A model generated the notes under the pieces. That model searched no databases, had not been told where the DNA came from, and saw only the letters and a list, made by a program, of their open reading frames with translations. Made by a program: the position numbers and the translations under genes. Below, piece by piece: positions 7,401-18,532 of a stretch of DNA of 64,000 nucleotides (position 1 is its first letter; each line of letters starts with the position of its first letter). The DNA is from Sediminibacterium roseum (GTDB lineage Bacteria > Bacteroidota > Bacteroidia > Chitinophagales > Chitinophagaceae), in NCBI RefSeq assembly GCF_009939005.1, contig NZ_JAACJS010000002.1, positions 774,646 through 838,645 on the forward strand, in the 5' to 3' direction.

Positions 7401-10400
7401 TTACTTGTGAGTGGTAACGATCTTGTGAACATAATTTTTCTTGTTGTGATTGATCTTCAGCATATACACTTCTGAGGCCAATGCCGGAACACTGATATCG
7501 CGCGAGTACCTGCCCACGAAGTTCTTCTGCGTTTGGTTGAATACTTTTTGCCCGGCCGCATTTACGATCTCGATCGAAAGATCCGCTTTATCCGATACCA
7601 CGAATGAAAGGTTGAATACCCCTGTATTAGGGTTAGGCGAAACTTTAAGATCGATTTCCCTTGCGGCTACAACAGGATCGATGGCAGTGATCACAAAGTT
7701 GACGGTATTGGATGTTTTCTGGCAGCCGGCGGGATCCGTATAAACCACTTTGTACGCGCCCTTTTGTGTTGGCGTAAACGGACTTGCCGTTGCACCCGAA
7801 ACAGCCGTTGTACCCAGGTACCATTGGATGCCCGTTGTAATGGAGCTGGTCAGTTGGTTGCCTACCTGTGCCGCTACAGGTGTTGGCGGCGTGGTGGCCA
7901 CAACAGCAACCCGGTCGCTCACACAATCGCCCGTATTCACTTTCAGATCGTAAAAGAAATAGTAGAACTGTGATTGTGAAACACCTGTTCCTGTGGCGCT
8001 GTTGCCTGTGAACTGCATGATCTTATCAATACCCATCGGGTAAGTATTGGCGCCTGTGATGCCCCCGTTCCTGAACAGCGAAGCACCCGTGCTGCTGATC
8101 GAATTCGGGATCGGTGTTCCATCAGGATATTGCAGCGTAACCTGGATGATGTGATCGCCCGTTACCGGCACCGGCAAACCTAAATGGAAAACTGCACCGG
8201 TATCGTCTACAGGGTTTTCGTTGGTTGTTGCGCTGGTCGGGTTCGGACCGGGGTTTGGTTTGGTTGCAAATGCATCCACTACGGTAGACGAAATCTCACT
8301 ATACGAATAAGAGCCGTCTGCGTTTTCCGAAATAAGATTGGCAACCGTGAATTTTATTTTACCCGGGTTGCCCACATACAACCTCACCGATTCAAGCACT
8401 ACCGGCACGGCATTGTTGAAGCGGACGAAGTTCCCGTTGAAGTGGTTGTATCCTCCATTGGTGTACGCCATTTTTGTGGCCGGCCCGATGCTCACCCGTG
8501 CTTCCGAAGCCACGTAGTAAGTGTTGTTGGCAGGAATGGTGGTAGTGCTCACATTGGTACCGAGCGCAATGGGTTGTGTGCTGGTAGGAGATGTATACCA
8601 GTAATAATGACCGGATCCCGGATTATTCACTTTCAGCAGCGCGTTCGTGGTACAGATACTGCCCGTTGCACTGATGGCCCCCGGTTTGGCGGCGGTAGTA
8701 ATGCTGCTGACAAGCTGGTTGTTGCCACTGAACTGATCGGTAGGCTGGCTCACTGTTGCGGTAAACACATAACCCGTTCCCGCCACCAGTGTGATCGGCT
8801 TCTGGAAAGTGAAGTTGTGCGTGGAAAGCGCCGGTACAGGGCCCGGGTATGTTCCGGTTAAAGTGGTAGTTGCACCCGAAGATGTTGCAAAACTCAGCGA
8901 TACCGGGATGTTGCTTTGCGATACGGTACCTGAATTACGCAACGCCACGGTTGCATAGATAGAATCTGTTCCGCAATCGAGACTCTGCGGTACCACGATC
9001 TCGGCGATGCTCATATCGTTGGAAGGACTCACAACGCGCACCGTGAAATCCATGGTTTCGCCTTTTCCATAATTGCCGCAAGGATTGATGTCGGCAAGGT
9101 TTGATGTTTCCTGTACAACGATGCGCATCAGTCCGATGCTGCCGATGGATACCGTAGAAGGTACCACGATGTTTCCCGTAAAGATCTGCGATGCTGAATT
9201 CAGGATGCCGCTGTTTTGGGCCAGTTCGGCAGGAAGATCAAACACGCCGTTGTTGTTGTAATCGATAAACACTTTAACGATGCGGCTGTTGGTTGTAGCA
9301 TCTGCCGTATTAACGCGTACTGAGATGGGAACGGTTTGCCCGGGTTCGATGTTGGCGATGTAACCGGTATTGTCTGTATAGGTCTTTGCACCTGTCGAAT
9401 TCTGTACCTGAACATTCCTGAAGCTCACACTGTCGATCCTCGCGCCGCCGCCACCTGAAGCAGATGTGCAGTAAACGCTTCCGCCTACACCGCTTACCAG
9501 CAATGAGAAAGCCTGCGGGCCTTTTACTAGTGTGCCTTTGTGCGTTACGGTGATCACGTATGTCTGACCCGGAACGGTTGAGTCGATGTCGATCCTTTCC
9601 ACATTGTCGGTAATGTTATCGCCGCGTGTGGCAGGATTGGATGGATTGGCTACATCAAGCACCCAGGGCAAATACGTTCTTGCTCCTTTGGTGATCCTGA
9701 TGTCAAGATCGTTCACAAGGTTTTTTGTTCGGTTGTTCAACGCCAGCGGATCGCTGGGTGTAGCTACCACGTTTCCTTTCACGTCTGTCCAGCAGATCGT
9801 TGCCTGTAATTTTCCTTTACCCGATGCCACAACGGTAACGGAAAAGCTTGCGCCCTGTGCAAGGGATGTTTCGTACAACCGGCTCGCACTGGTTGCGCCG
9901 TTGTTTGACGGAACAGCGGCGGTGAGCACGGCTGCTGCTTTCTCAACATTCAGCAATCCCCATCCGTACTGGTAATCCGGCCCATCGTACAAACCCGCTT
10001 CTTCTGCGGTATGGATGGCCAGGCCTTTCAAAGTTGCGGAGCGGAGAAAAGCGGTGGAGCTGTTCTTGAGTTTTGAATAATATTCCTGCAAAAGGAACAA
10101 AGAGCCCGTTGCATTCGGGGCCGCCATAGATGTTCCGCTGAAAAAGGAATAGGCTGTGTTTGATGTTGAAATGGATGACAGAACATTCACGCCATCGGCT
10201 ACGATATCGGGTTTGATGCGGCCGTCGTCGGTTGGCCCCCATCCGCTGAAGCTTGTCATCACCACATCTTCTTTACGGCTGTACCCTGTTGGCAGCGGGT
10301 TTACCGCACCTACGGTAAGAATATTTTTTGCGCCTACATCGAGCGAGATAACATCATAGGCGTTGTTGCTGCTCAGGCTGGCCGGCCTGCCGGTTGCAGC

Positions 10401-11258
10401 CTTTGCCATGGTTCCGCTTGCATTGTAACGGAAATAATCCGCCCCTACTTCAGGACCGTTGCTTACGCGCACGTTGCCTGCGGATTTAACAACGAGATAG
10501 AACGGTGCATTGTAAGTGAGTTCATCGAGCGTAGCGCTTTCATCGCCATAATACCCGAATTTGTAATCTTCGTTATCACTGGCGCGGCCGCGGAACTCCC
10601 ATCTTGCCTGTTCATCGTTGTAATACCAGCCCGCGATGCGTGAATAAGAGTGGTTGGACAGCAGCAGGCCGCTGGCTGCTTCTGCGTTCATCTCAGACTG
10701 GTCGTTGTCGAAATTATAAGCGATCATCCCCAGCAAACCGAACGCCATCCCTTTTGCCGCGGGGTTAACGCCCGAGGCGATCATGGTTCCGGTTACGTGT
10801 GTTGCGTGGTCGTCTACCGTTCCATTGTCTTTCTGTGTAACACGTCCCGCAAACTCTACGTGCGTGCCGAGTACATTGCCGCCGTCCCAGATCCCCAGTT
10901 TGTTCTTCATGTATGGCGTACCACCGGTGAGGTTGAGACCCGAAGCGCCGCCGGGCCACAATTGGGAAGTGCGCACGGTAGCGGCCGCTGTGGTATTGTT
11001 GTCTGTGATGTAGTATTTTGGAAAGCCGGCATCGTCAACCCCGATCAGCTGAACCACCCGCCCGGTTTTGGTAACGGTTCTCACCTGCCATCCTTTTTCC
11101 TTCGCCATGGAGAGCGCTTTGGCGAAATTGGCAAGATTGGTCAGTTTTAACCGCGAAGCATTCTCATTCAGCAAACGGGTGTTCGTAAAAGTCTGCGCAG
11201 AAACCACTGAAACCATCCCACAGATCCCGGCAAAGAACACAGCTAATTTTTTCATCAT
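7401..11258 (-). CDS. Secreted S8 (subtilisin-like) serine protease with T9SS sorting domain
   Basis: Extracellular protease of 1285 residues. The signal peptide ends near VVSAQ (residue 21). The S8 catalytic triad is Asp125 in GIWDGGNVLGTH, His151 in DDHATHVTGT and Ser377 in SGTSMAAPNATG. The Asp motif is D-G-G rather than the usual D-T/S-G. After the catalytic domain come beta-sandwich regions, including a GEVED-like domain (VFIDYNNNGVFD) and Ig/CARDB-like segments (SLSFATSSGA). The last about 80 residues are a type A type IX secretion sorting domain (VSPNPNTGVFNLSF ... GQKVFNQ ... VHKIVTTHK). The start codon is one of two adjacent ATGs. It should be exported by Sec, passed through T9SS and released or surface-attached. 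Confidence 0.93.
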   Translation of the reverse strand: MMKKLAVFFAGICGMVSVVSAQTFTNTRLLNENASRLKLTNLANFAKALSMAKEKGWQVRTVTKTGRVVQLIGVDDAGFPKYYITDNNTTAAATVRTSQLWPGGASGLNLTGGTPYMKNKLGIWDGGNVLGTHVEFAGRVTQKDNGTVDDHATHVTGTMIASGVNPAAKGMAFGLLGMIAYNFDNDQSEMNAEAASGLLLSNHSYSRIAGWYYNDEQARWEFRGRASDNEDYKFGYYGDESATLDELTYNAPFYLVVKSAGNVRVSNGPEVGADYFRYNASGTMAKAATGRPASLSSNNAYDVISLDVGAKNILTVGAVNPLPTGYSRKEDVVMTSFSGWGPTDDGRIKPDIVADGVNVLSSISTSNTAYSFFSGTSMAAPNATGSLFLLQEYYSKLKNSSTAFLRSATLKGLAIHTAEEAGLYDGPDYQYGWGLLNVEKAAAVLTAAVPSNNGATSASRLYETSLAQGASFSVTVVASGKGKLQATICWTDVKGNVVATPSDPLALNNRTKNLVNDLDIRITKGARTYLPWVLDVANPSNPATRGDNITDNVERIDIDSTVPGQTYVITVTHKGTLVKGPQAFSLLVSGVGGSVYCTSASGGGGARIDSVSFRNVQVQNSTGAKTYTDNTGYIANIEPGQTVPISVRVNTADATTNSRIVKVFIDYNNNGVFDLPAELAQNSGILNSASQIFTGNIVVPSTVSIGSIGLMRIVVQETSNLADINPCGNYGKGETMDFTVRVVSPSNDMSIAEIVVPQSLDCGTDSIYATVALRNSGTVSQSNIPVSLSFATSSGATTTLTGTYPGPVPALSTHNFTFQKPITLVAGTGYVFTATVSQPTDQFSGNNQLVSSITTAAKPGAISATGSICTTNALLKVNNPGSGHYYWYTSPTSTQPIALGTNVSTTTIPANNTYYVASEARVSIGPATKMAYTNGGYNHFNGNFVRFNNAVPVVLESVRLYVGNPGKIKFTVANLISENADGSYSYSEISSTVVDAFATKPNPGPNPTSATTNENPVDDTGAVFHLGLPVPVTGDHIIQVTLQYPDGTPIPNSISSTGASLFRNGGITGANTYPMGIDKIMQFTGNSATGTGVSQSQFYYFFYDLKVNTGDCVSDRVAVVATTPPTPVAAQVGNQLTSSITTGIQWYLGTTAVSGATASPFTPTQKGAYKVVYTDPAGCQKTSNTVNFVITAIDPVVAAREIDLKVSPNPNTGVFNLSFVVSDKADLSIEIVNAAGQKVFNQTQKNFVGRYSRDISVPALASEVYMLKINHNKKNYVHKIVTTHK

Positions 11259-11345
11259 AACTTTTTGAAGTTTTCCTGCCTGGTTTTAGAAAATTTCAGG
11301 CGAACTATTCACTAAATTAGATACTTTCATCATTCAAAGTGATGT

Positions 11346-11810
11346 ATGAAACAGATTCTTTTTTTTCTTTTGGCGGGTGGCCTGGCATTATCCGGCTGTT
11401 CGTCGTCAAAAAAGCTTAAACCATCGATGATTACGCAGGGAATCAGTGGAATAGTTACGGAGGCAACCGGCAACCAGATGCCCATGCAGGACGCTCCGCG
11501 CCCGGTTTCTAAGGGAATTTTAACAACTGTATACATTTTCGAACCCACCAACACCACCCAGGTAACGCAACAGGGTACCTCGCCCATATATACGAAGATC
11601 AGCACAAAAGAGGTTGCTTCGGTGCAGACAGACAGCAGCGGGTCGTTCAAAATAGCGCTTCCCGCAGGGTCCTATTCCGTTTTTGTTAAGTACGGGAACA
11701 ACTATTTCGCCAATCTCTTCGACCAGAACAACAACATTGCCCTATTTACGGTTGAGGAAGGGAAACTAACGGAAGTGAAGCTGGTGGTAAACAAAGGAGC
11801 CAGTTACTAG
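11346..11810 (+). CDS. Small lipoprotein with carboxypeptidase-regulatory-like beta domain
   Basis: Predicted lipoprotein of 154 residues with signal peptide and lipobox ALSGC. The mature part reads like a transthyretin-like/CarboxypepD_reg domain: GISGIVTEATGNQMP at its start and DSSGSFKIALPAGSYSVFVKY near its end, the classical G-x-F/Y-x-I-x-L-P-x-G-x-Y pattern. Such domains are adhesion or scaffold modules and are not catalytic. It is divergent from the S8 protease, so the two may share regulation, but no common operator was found. Function unknown. Confidence 0.8.
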   Translation: MKQILFFLLAGGLALSGCSSSKKLKPSMITQGISGIVTEATGNQMPMQDAPRPVSKGILTTVYIFEPTNTTQVTQQGTSPIYTKISTKEVASVQTDSSGSFKIALPAGSYSVFVKYGNNYFANLFDQNNNIALFTVEEGKLTEVKLVVNKGASY

Positions 11811-11898
11811 CCGGAACGGGTTGCGGAACCCAATGTTGCATCGACGATTCCTCCAGGGTTCAGGGAAGCCGCTGCCTGAAACGCACGGGAAAACTCAT

Positions 11899-11906
11899 TA
11901 CCTTTG
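11899..11906 (+). promoter_or_regulatory. Predicted -7 element of mfd
   Basis: TACCTTTG matches TAnnTTTG exactly. The upstream element would be CTG at 11876-11878 with a 20-bp spacer. The ATG of mfd is 18 nt downstream. Confidence 0.6.
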
Positions 11907-11924
11907 CAGTCTTAGACAGGACTG

Positions 11925-14900
11925 ATGAATCTGAATGTGTTGCTGGAGCAGTACCAAAAATCACCCCACCTTTTTCAGCTGGCGGACAGGCTTTCTTTTG
12001 CCCAGGCGCAAAAAATCTTCCTCAAAAACTTACAGGGCAGCAGTTCGGAGTTCCTGGTGAGTTCGGTGTTTATGCACCCGGCCTGCCAGCAACTGAACCA
12101 CCTGGTGGTGTTGAACGATGCGGAAGATGCCGCGTATTTTCACAACACGCTGGAGAACCTGACCAATGCGCTGGATCTTTTTTATTTCCCCTCTTCATTC
12201 AAAAACAGGAAGAATTTCAGGCTGCTCAACAGTTCGCATGTGATGCTGCGTACGGAGGCGCTGACCAAATTGTCTGTGGGCGGCAACCGCAAGATCATCG
12301 TTACCTATCCCGAAGCATTGTTTGAAAAAGTGGTGCTGCCGAAAACGCTCAGCAGCAACATCATCAGCATCAAGGCCAATGATACCATCAACCCCGACAG
12401 CCTGATGGATCTTTTTGTGATGTATGGATTTGAACGCACCGATTTTGTTTACGAACCCGGGCAGTTTGCATTGCGCGGCGGGATCCTCGATATCTATTCT
12501 TTCGGCAACGAAAAACCATACCGCGTAGAATTGTTTGGCAACGAAGTAGACAGCATCCGCATATTTGACCCGGAAACACAACTGAGTGAAAGGAAACTGA
12601 TGCAGGTGAACATCATTCCCAATGTAGAAACACAGTTCGAAAGCGGGGAGAAGGTTTCGCTGCTTGAATTTCTTTCAGACAATACCATCGTATGGCTGAA
12701 GGATTGGGATGTGATCAAAGAAAAGATCGACCAGCAGGAAGAAGACCTGCAGGGGTTTGTGGCCCTGACCGGTGCGGGTAATAAAACGCAGGACGATGAC
12801 GACGAGGACAATACAAAGATCCTCAAGGTTGTTGACAAAAACGATTTTGTAAGCAGCGCTGCCATTGAACAGCAATTGCAGCAGCGGCATATTGTGGAGT
12901 TTGGTTACAAACCGCACCACGCCAATTTTGAAATTGCATTTAAAACGCGTGTACAACCCTCGTTCAACCGCCAGTTCGACCTGCTGATCAGGGACCTGAA
13001 AGCCCATGAGGCCGCGGGTTTTGGCATCTTCATCTTTGCGGAGCAGGCACGGCAGCTAGAGCGGCTCAACAGCATTTTTACCGACCTGAACACAGAGATA
13101 CAGTTCACGCCCATAGCCACCGGTATACACGAAGGGTTTATAGATGAAGAATTGAAAGTGGTGTGTTATACCGACCACCAGATCTTCCAGCGCTACCACA
13201 AATACAAAGTAAAACAGGCCTATAACAAGAACAAGGCGATCACTTTAAGAACGCTGCGCGACCTGCAGCCTGGTGATTATGTAACGCACATCGATCACGG
13301 GGTGGGCACCTACAGCGGGCTCCAGAAAATTGAAGCGAACGGGAAAGTGCAGGAGGCGGTGCGCATCATTTACAAAGACAGCGATATCCTGTATGTGAAC
13401 ATCAACTCGCTTCATAAGATCTCAAAATATACGGGTAAGGAAGGAACGGTGCCAAAGATCAACAAGCTCGGTTCAGATGTATGGAACAGGCTGAAGGAAA
13501 AAACAAAGACCAAGGTAAAAGAGATCGCTTTCGATCTTATCAAACTATACGCGCAAAGAAAGGCACAGCAAGGGTTTGCGCATTCGCCGAATAATTATAT
13601 GCAGACCGAACTGGAAGCCTCTTTTATCTACGAGGATACGCCCGATCAAAGCAAGGCCACGGCAGATGTGAAGAAAGACATGGAAAGTGAGAGTCCGATG
13701 GACAGGCTCGTGTGCGGCGATGTGGGCTTTGGAAAAACAGAAGTGGCCGTTCGCGCCGCATTCAAAACATGCCTGGATGGGAAACAGGCGGCGGTGCTGG
13801 TTCCTACAACCATCCTTGCTTTTCAGCATTACAAAACGTTCCAGGAGCGGTTGAAAGATTTCCCGGTTACGGTTGACTACATCAACCGTTTTAAATCGGC
13901 GAAAGAAAAAAAGGAAACGCTGAAAAAACTGGAAGAAGGAAAGATAGACATCATCATAGGCACACATGGCATCCTCGGCAAAGAGGTGAAGTTCAAGAGC
14001 CTGGGATTGATGGTGATCGATGAGGAACAGAAATTCGGCGTGGGCCACAAGGAGAAGCTCAAAACGCTTAAAACAAACGTGGATTGCTTAACGCTTACCG
14101 CCACGCCTATTCCGCGTACGCTGCAGTTTAGTTTGATGGGCGCGCGCGATCTCAGTATCATCAACACACCGCCACCCAACAGGCAACCCATACAAACAGA
14201 AGTACGCGTGTTCAACGACGATTTTATCCGCGATGCGATCTACTATGAAACCGAAAGGGGCGGGCAGGTTTTCTTCATACACAACCGCGTACAGGGGCTC
14301 TCCGAAATGTGCGCGCTCATACAGGGGCTTTGCCCGGATCTGAGCATCGGTTTTGCCCACGGGCAACTGGAAGGGCACGAACTCGAAGAGCGTATTCTCG
14401 ATTTTATCGATAAGAAATACGATGTACTGGTTTGTACCAATATCGTAGAGAGCGGGGTTGATATCCCGAATGTGAATACGATCATCGTAAACAACGCACA
14501 TCATTTTGGTTTGAGCGATCTGCACCAGCTCCGCGGCAGGGTGGGGCGCAGCAATAAAAAAGCGTTCTGTTACCTGCTCGGCCCGCCCATGAGCACCATG
14601 CCAACCGATTCCCGCAAACGCCTGCAGACGCTGGAACAGTTCAGCGACCTGGGCAGCGGTTTCCAGATAGCGATGCGCGACCTCGACATCCGCGGGGCGG
14701 GCAACCTCCTGGGTGGGGAGCAAACGGGTTTTATGGCAGAGATCGGGTTTGAGATGTACCAGAAGATCCTTGAAGAAGCGATACGTGAGCTGAAACGAAC
14801 ATCGTTCAAGGATCTTTTCAAAGAAGAGATCAGCAGGCAGGATGATTTTGTGAGCGATTGTACGATAGATACCGATCTTGAAATACTGATACCCGACAGT

Positions 14901-15323
14901 TATGTTGAGAGCATTGCGGAACGTTTGTCGTTGTATACACGTCTCGACAACTGCGAAAAGGAAGAAGAGCTGCAGGCTTTTCACCAGGAGATGGCGGATC
15001 GCTTTGGCCCTGTACCGGCACCGGTGGAGGACCTGTTTACAACCGTCCGCTGCCGTTGGCTTGCGGTGGATCTTGGCTTCGAAAAAATGGCGCTGAAGGA
15101 TGAAACGCTGCGCTGCTATTTCATCAACCGGCCTGATTCGCCCTATTTTGAATCGGACCTTTTCCGCAGGGTGCTCGCCTTTTTACAAACCGGCACCAAT
15201 AAGGCGCGATTGAAGCAAACCGGGAAAATGTTCCTGCTGATCGTGGAAGATGTGAAGGATATGGAGGGCATGGAGCGGTTTCTGAGGCATATGCATACCA
15301 ATGTGGTGGGCAAAGGCGCCTAA
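11925..15323 (+). CDS. mfd: Transcription-repair coupling factor
   Basis: ATP-dependent DNA translocase of 1132 residues that removes stalled RNA polymerase and recruits UvrA to lesions. In order: UvrB-like N-terminal region (FALRGGILDIYSFG), RNA-polymerase-interacting CarD/RID region (GDYVTHIDHGVGTYSG), helicase domain 1 with Walker A GDVGFGKTEVA and DEEQ box VIDEEQKFGVGHKE, motif III TLTATPIPRTLQFSLMGARD, domain 2 with VCTNIVESGVDIPN and QLRGRVGRS, the TRG region, and a C-terminal UvrA-binding-like domain. Length is normal for the family. It is flanked by terminators and has its own promoter, so it is probably monocistronic. Confidence 0.97.
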   Translation: MNLNVLLEQYQKSPHLFQLADRLSFAQAQKIFLKNLQGSSSEFLVSSVFMHPACQQLNHLVVLNDAEDAAYFHNTLENLTNALDLFYFPSSFKNRKNFRLLNSSHVMLRTEALTKLSVGGNRKIIVTYPEALFEKVVLPKTLSSNIISIKANDTINPDSLMDLFVMYGFERTDFVYEPGQFALRGGILDIYSFGNEKPYRVELFGNEVDSIRIFDPETQLSERKLMQVNIIPNVETQFESGEKVSLLEFLSDNTIVWLKDWDVIKEKIDQQEEDLQGFVALTGAGNKTQDDDDEDNTKILKVVDKNDFVSSAAIEQQLQQRHIVEFGYKPHHANFEIAFKTRVQPSFNRQFDLLIRDLKAHEAAGFGIFIFAEQARQLERLNSIFTDLNTEIQFTPIATGIHEGFIDEELKVVCYTDHQIFQRYHKYKVKQAYNKNKAITLRTLRDLQPGDYVTHIDHGVGTYSGLQKIEANGKVQEAVRIIYKDSDILYVNINSLHKISKYTGKEGTVPKINKLGSDVWNRLKEKTKTKVKEIAFDLIKLYAQRKAQQGFAHSPNNYMQTELEASFIYEDTPDQSKATADVKKDMESESPMDRLVCGDVGFGKTEVAVRAAFKTCLDGKQAAVLVPTTILAFQHYKTFQERLKDFPVTVDYINRFKSAKEKKETLKKLEEGKIDIIIGTHGILGKEVKFKSLGLMVIDEEQKFGVGHKEKLKTLKTNVDCLTLTATPIPRTLQFSLMGARDLSIINTPPPNRQPIQTEVRVFNDDFIRDAIYYETERGGQVFFIHNRVQGLSEMCALIQGLCPDLSIGFAHGQLEGHELEERILDFIDKKYDVLVCTNIVESGVDIPNVNTIIVNNAHHFGLSDLHQLRGRVGRSNKKAFCYLLGPPMSTMPTDSRKRLQTLEQFSDLGSGFQIAMRDLDIRGAGNLLGGEQTGFMAEIGFEMYQKILEEAIRELKRTSFKDLFKEEISRQDDFVSDCTIDTDLEILIPDSYVESIAERLSLYTRLDNCEKEEELQAFHQEMADRFGPVPAPVEDLFTTVRCRWLAVDLGFEKMALKDETLRCYFINRPDSPYFESDLFRRVLAFLQTGTNKARLKQTGKMFLLIVEDVKDMEGMERFLRHMHTNVVGKGA

Positions 15324-15351
15324 ATGTTCCCGGGTTCATTCCTGTTTCCGC

Positions 15352-15384
15352 CAAATAAAACGGCCCTTCAGAGGAAGGGCCGGA
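15352..15384 (-). terminator. Terminator of the 68-residue gene; also lies past mfd
   Basis: Perfect 9-bp stem CGGCCCTTC (15361-15369) / GAAGGGCCG (15374-15382) with loop AGAG. The A-rich flank 15353-15360 becomes a T tract on the minus strand, which favours the small minus-strand gene. Confidence 0.8.
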
Positions 15385-15405
15385 TCAAATGTCGTTTCGT
15401 ATGGC

Positions 15406-15612
15406 TTAGAATCCTTTTTTCGCAACACCGTCGGCGATCGCCTGCAAAGCTTTTGCTTCACTGAGAATAGCCGCCATTTTATTGCCTTTTCCATCGTGGC
15501 CGCCGGCCATGTAACCGCCTTTGGCAGTTTTGGTGATTACCGCATCCTGCATCGGAACGTTCTTTTCCTTTGTTTTCAGGCAATATGCTTTGATCATTTT
15601 TGAAGTGTCCAT
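15406..15612 (-). CDS. Small conserved-type protein (DUF5679-like)
   Basis: A 68-residue basic protein with its own terminator. The opening KAYCLKTKEKNVPMQDAVIT resembles the K-x-Y-C-x-K ... I-T-x-(K/N)-G-x-x-A pattern of small DUF5679-type proteins. It lacks the second cysteine pair a zinc ribbon would need, so metal binding is doubtful. No partner is apparent; it lies between mfd and gyrB with gaps on both sides. The family link is by resemblance only. Confidence 0.65.
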   Translation of the reverse strand: MDTSKMIKAYCLKTKEKNVPMQDAVITKTAKGGYMAGGHDGKGNKMAAILSEAKALQAIADGVAKKGF

Positions 15613-15963
15613 GTTCTTTGAATTTAAAATAGTTAGTAAATAAACATTGGGTTAGTGACACAAATTACCAATTTTTCAGCAAAATGCGTGCTCGTCCATC
15701 GGTAATATAATCTAAAATCAAACTTTATTCCTCAAATACAGCCCGAACCCGGCGCTCATTCGGTGGTAAGCCCGGTCACCCGACAGGCCAACGGCCCGGC
15801 CGGCCGGTTTCAAAAGTATCTAGGCTGAACGGCGGTTTTATCCCGGAAGCAGCAATACCAGCCTGGCCAAAAACGAGCCTTTGTTGGTGGTATTGAAAAC
15901 TTTGCGCAAAGGGCCCAATGCCTTCCTGAAGGAACCGCTGGTGGTTTGTGCTGGCAGCAGCCG
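15613..15963. other. Intergenic region, no gene seen
   Basis: About 350 bp between the small DUF5679-like gene and the gyrB terminator. It should hold the promoter of the small gene in its left part, but no clear TAnnTTTG was found. All reading frames are short and none resembles a protein. Confidence 0.5.
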
Positions 15964-15993
15964 CAAAAAAAAGCCGTAGCATTTGCCACGGCT
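15964..15993 (-). terminator. Terminator of gyrB
   Basis: Stem AGCCGTAGC (15972-15980) / GCCACGGCT (15985-15993) with one mismatch and loop ATTT. It is followed on the minus strand by eight T (A8 at 15964-15971) and lies 21 bp past the gyrB stop. Confidence 0.85.
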
Positions 15994-16013
15994 CCGGTAA
16001 AAAATTAATTTGA

Positions 16014-18086
<2,073 letters not shown>

Positions 18087-18140
18087 TTATGCACCGGAAT
18101 ACGGGAAATGGGGGTAACATTTTTGCACACGCCGGGCATA

Positions 18141-18171
18141 AAAAAAGAGGCGGGAATGGGCCGCCTCTTCG
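18141..18171 (-). terminator. Orphan minus-strand terminator
   Basis: Perfect 9-bp stem AAGAGGCGG (18145-18153) / CCGCCTCTT (18161-18169) with loop GAATGGG. It is followed on the minus strand by a T tract (A run from 18139). No intact minus-strand gene feeds into it; the relic at 18200-18340 does. Confidence 0.8.
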
Positions 18172-18199
18172 TGATCCACCGGTCCTGCACCGGCTGAAA

Positions 18200-18340
18200 T
18201 TATTGCAGTATCGCTACATCCACCGAATACGTTCCGGCTTCAAAAAACCCGATCTCGAACATATGGTCCTCTACTCGGAAAGTGGCTTTGAACGGGTATT
18301 CAACGCCCGGGTGGGATAAGCGTTGTAACGGGCAACGGCA
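18200..18340 (-). pseudogene. C-terminal relic of an unidentified gene
   Basis: Reading leftwards, 46 codons are open and end in TAA at 18200. The last part (GVEYPFKATFRV, then FEIGFFEAGTYSVDVAILQ) alternates hydrophobic and polar residues like the closing beta strands of an Ig-like or secreted protein. There is no start codon except an internal ATG, and an in-frame TAA at 18341 blocks extension. A perfect terminator lies 30 bp downstream. I read it as the end of a gene whose 5' part was deleted. Sequence beyond it toward 18532 is AT-rich and non-coding. Confidence 0.4.
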
Positions 18341-18491
18341 TTAAAACAAGGTTTCTCATGTGTTTAGTAGTTAGACGTCTAAATAAAAAATTATACGCGT
18401 AAAAAACACCTATATAAGATGAATTATTTATATATGTCGGATGGATTTTTTCCGCTAAACGAAAGGATTTAACGGTTGCGTGACAATCCAC
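18341..18491. other. AT-rich non-coding stretch upstream of the AraC-type regulator
   Basis: Unlike its surroundings this stretch is markedly AT-rich (for example around 18365-18440). It contains no plausible gene. It could hold binding sites for the autoregulated downstream regulator, but no clear repeat was recognised. Confidence 0.4.
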
Positions 18492-18525
18492 TTGTTCTAA
18501 AATGGATGTTTATACATTAATTTTG
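18492..18525 (+). promoter_or_regulatory. Promoter of the AraC-type regulator
   Basis: TTG at 18492-18494, a 23-bp spacer (slightly long), and TAATTTTG at 18518-18525, an exact -7 match. The ATG at 18533 follows after 7 nt, which fixes that start and suggests a near-leaderless mRNA. Confidence 0.65.
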
Positions 18526-18532
18526 TGCGGCA

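Noticed and set aside
18300..18491. 63-codon minus-strand frame upstream of the AraC-type gene
   Set aside because: Runs through AT-rich DNA in a different frame from the relic tail; no family resemblance or promoter.
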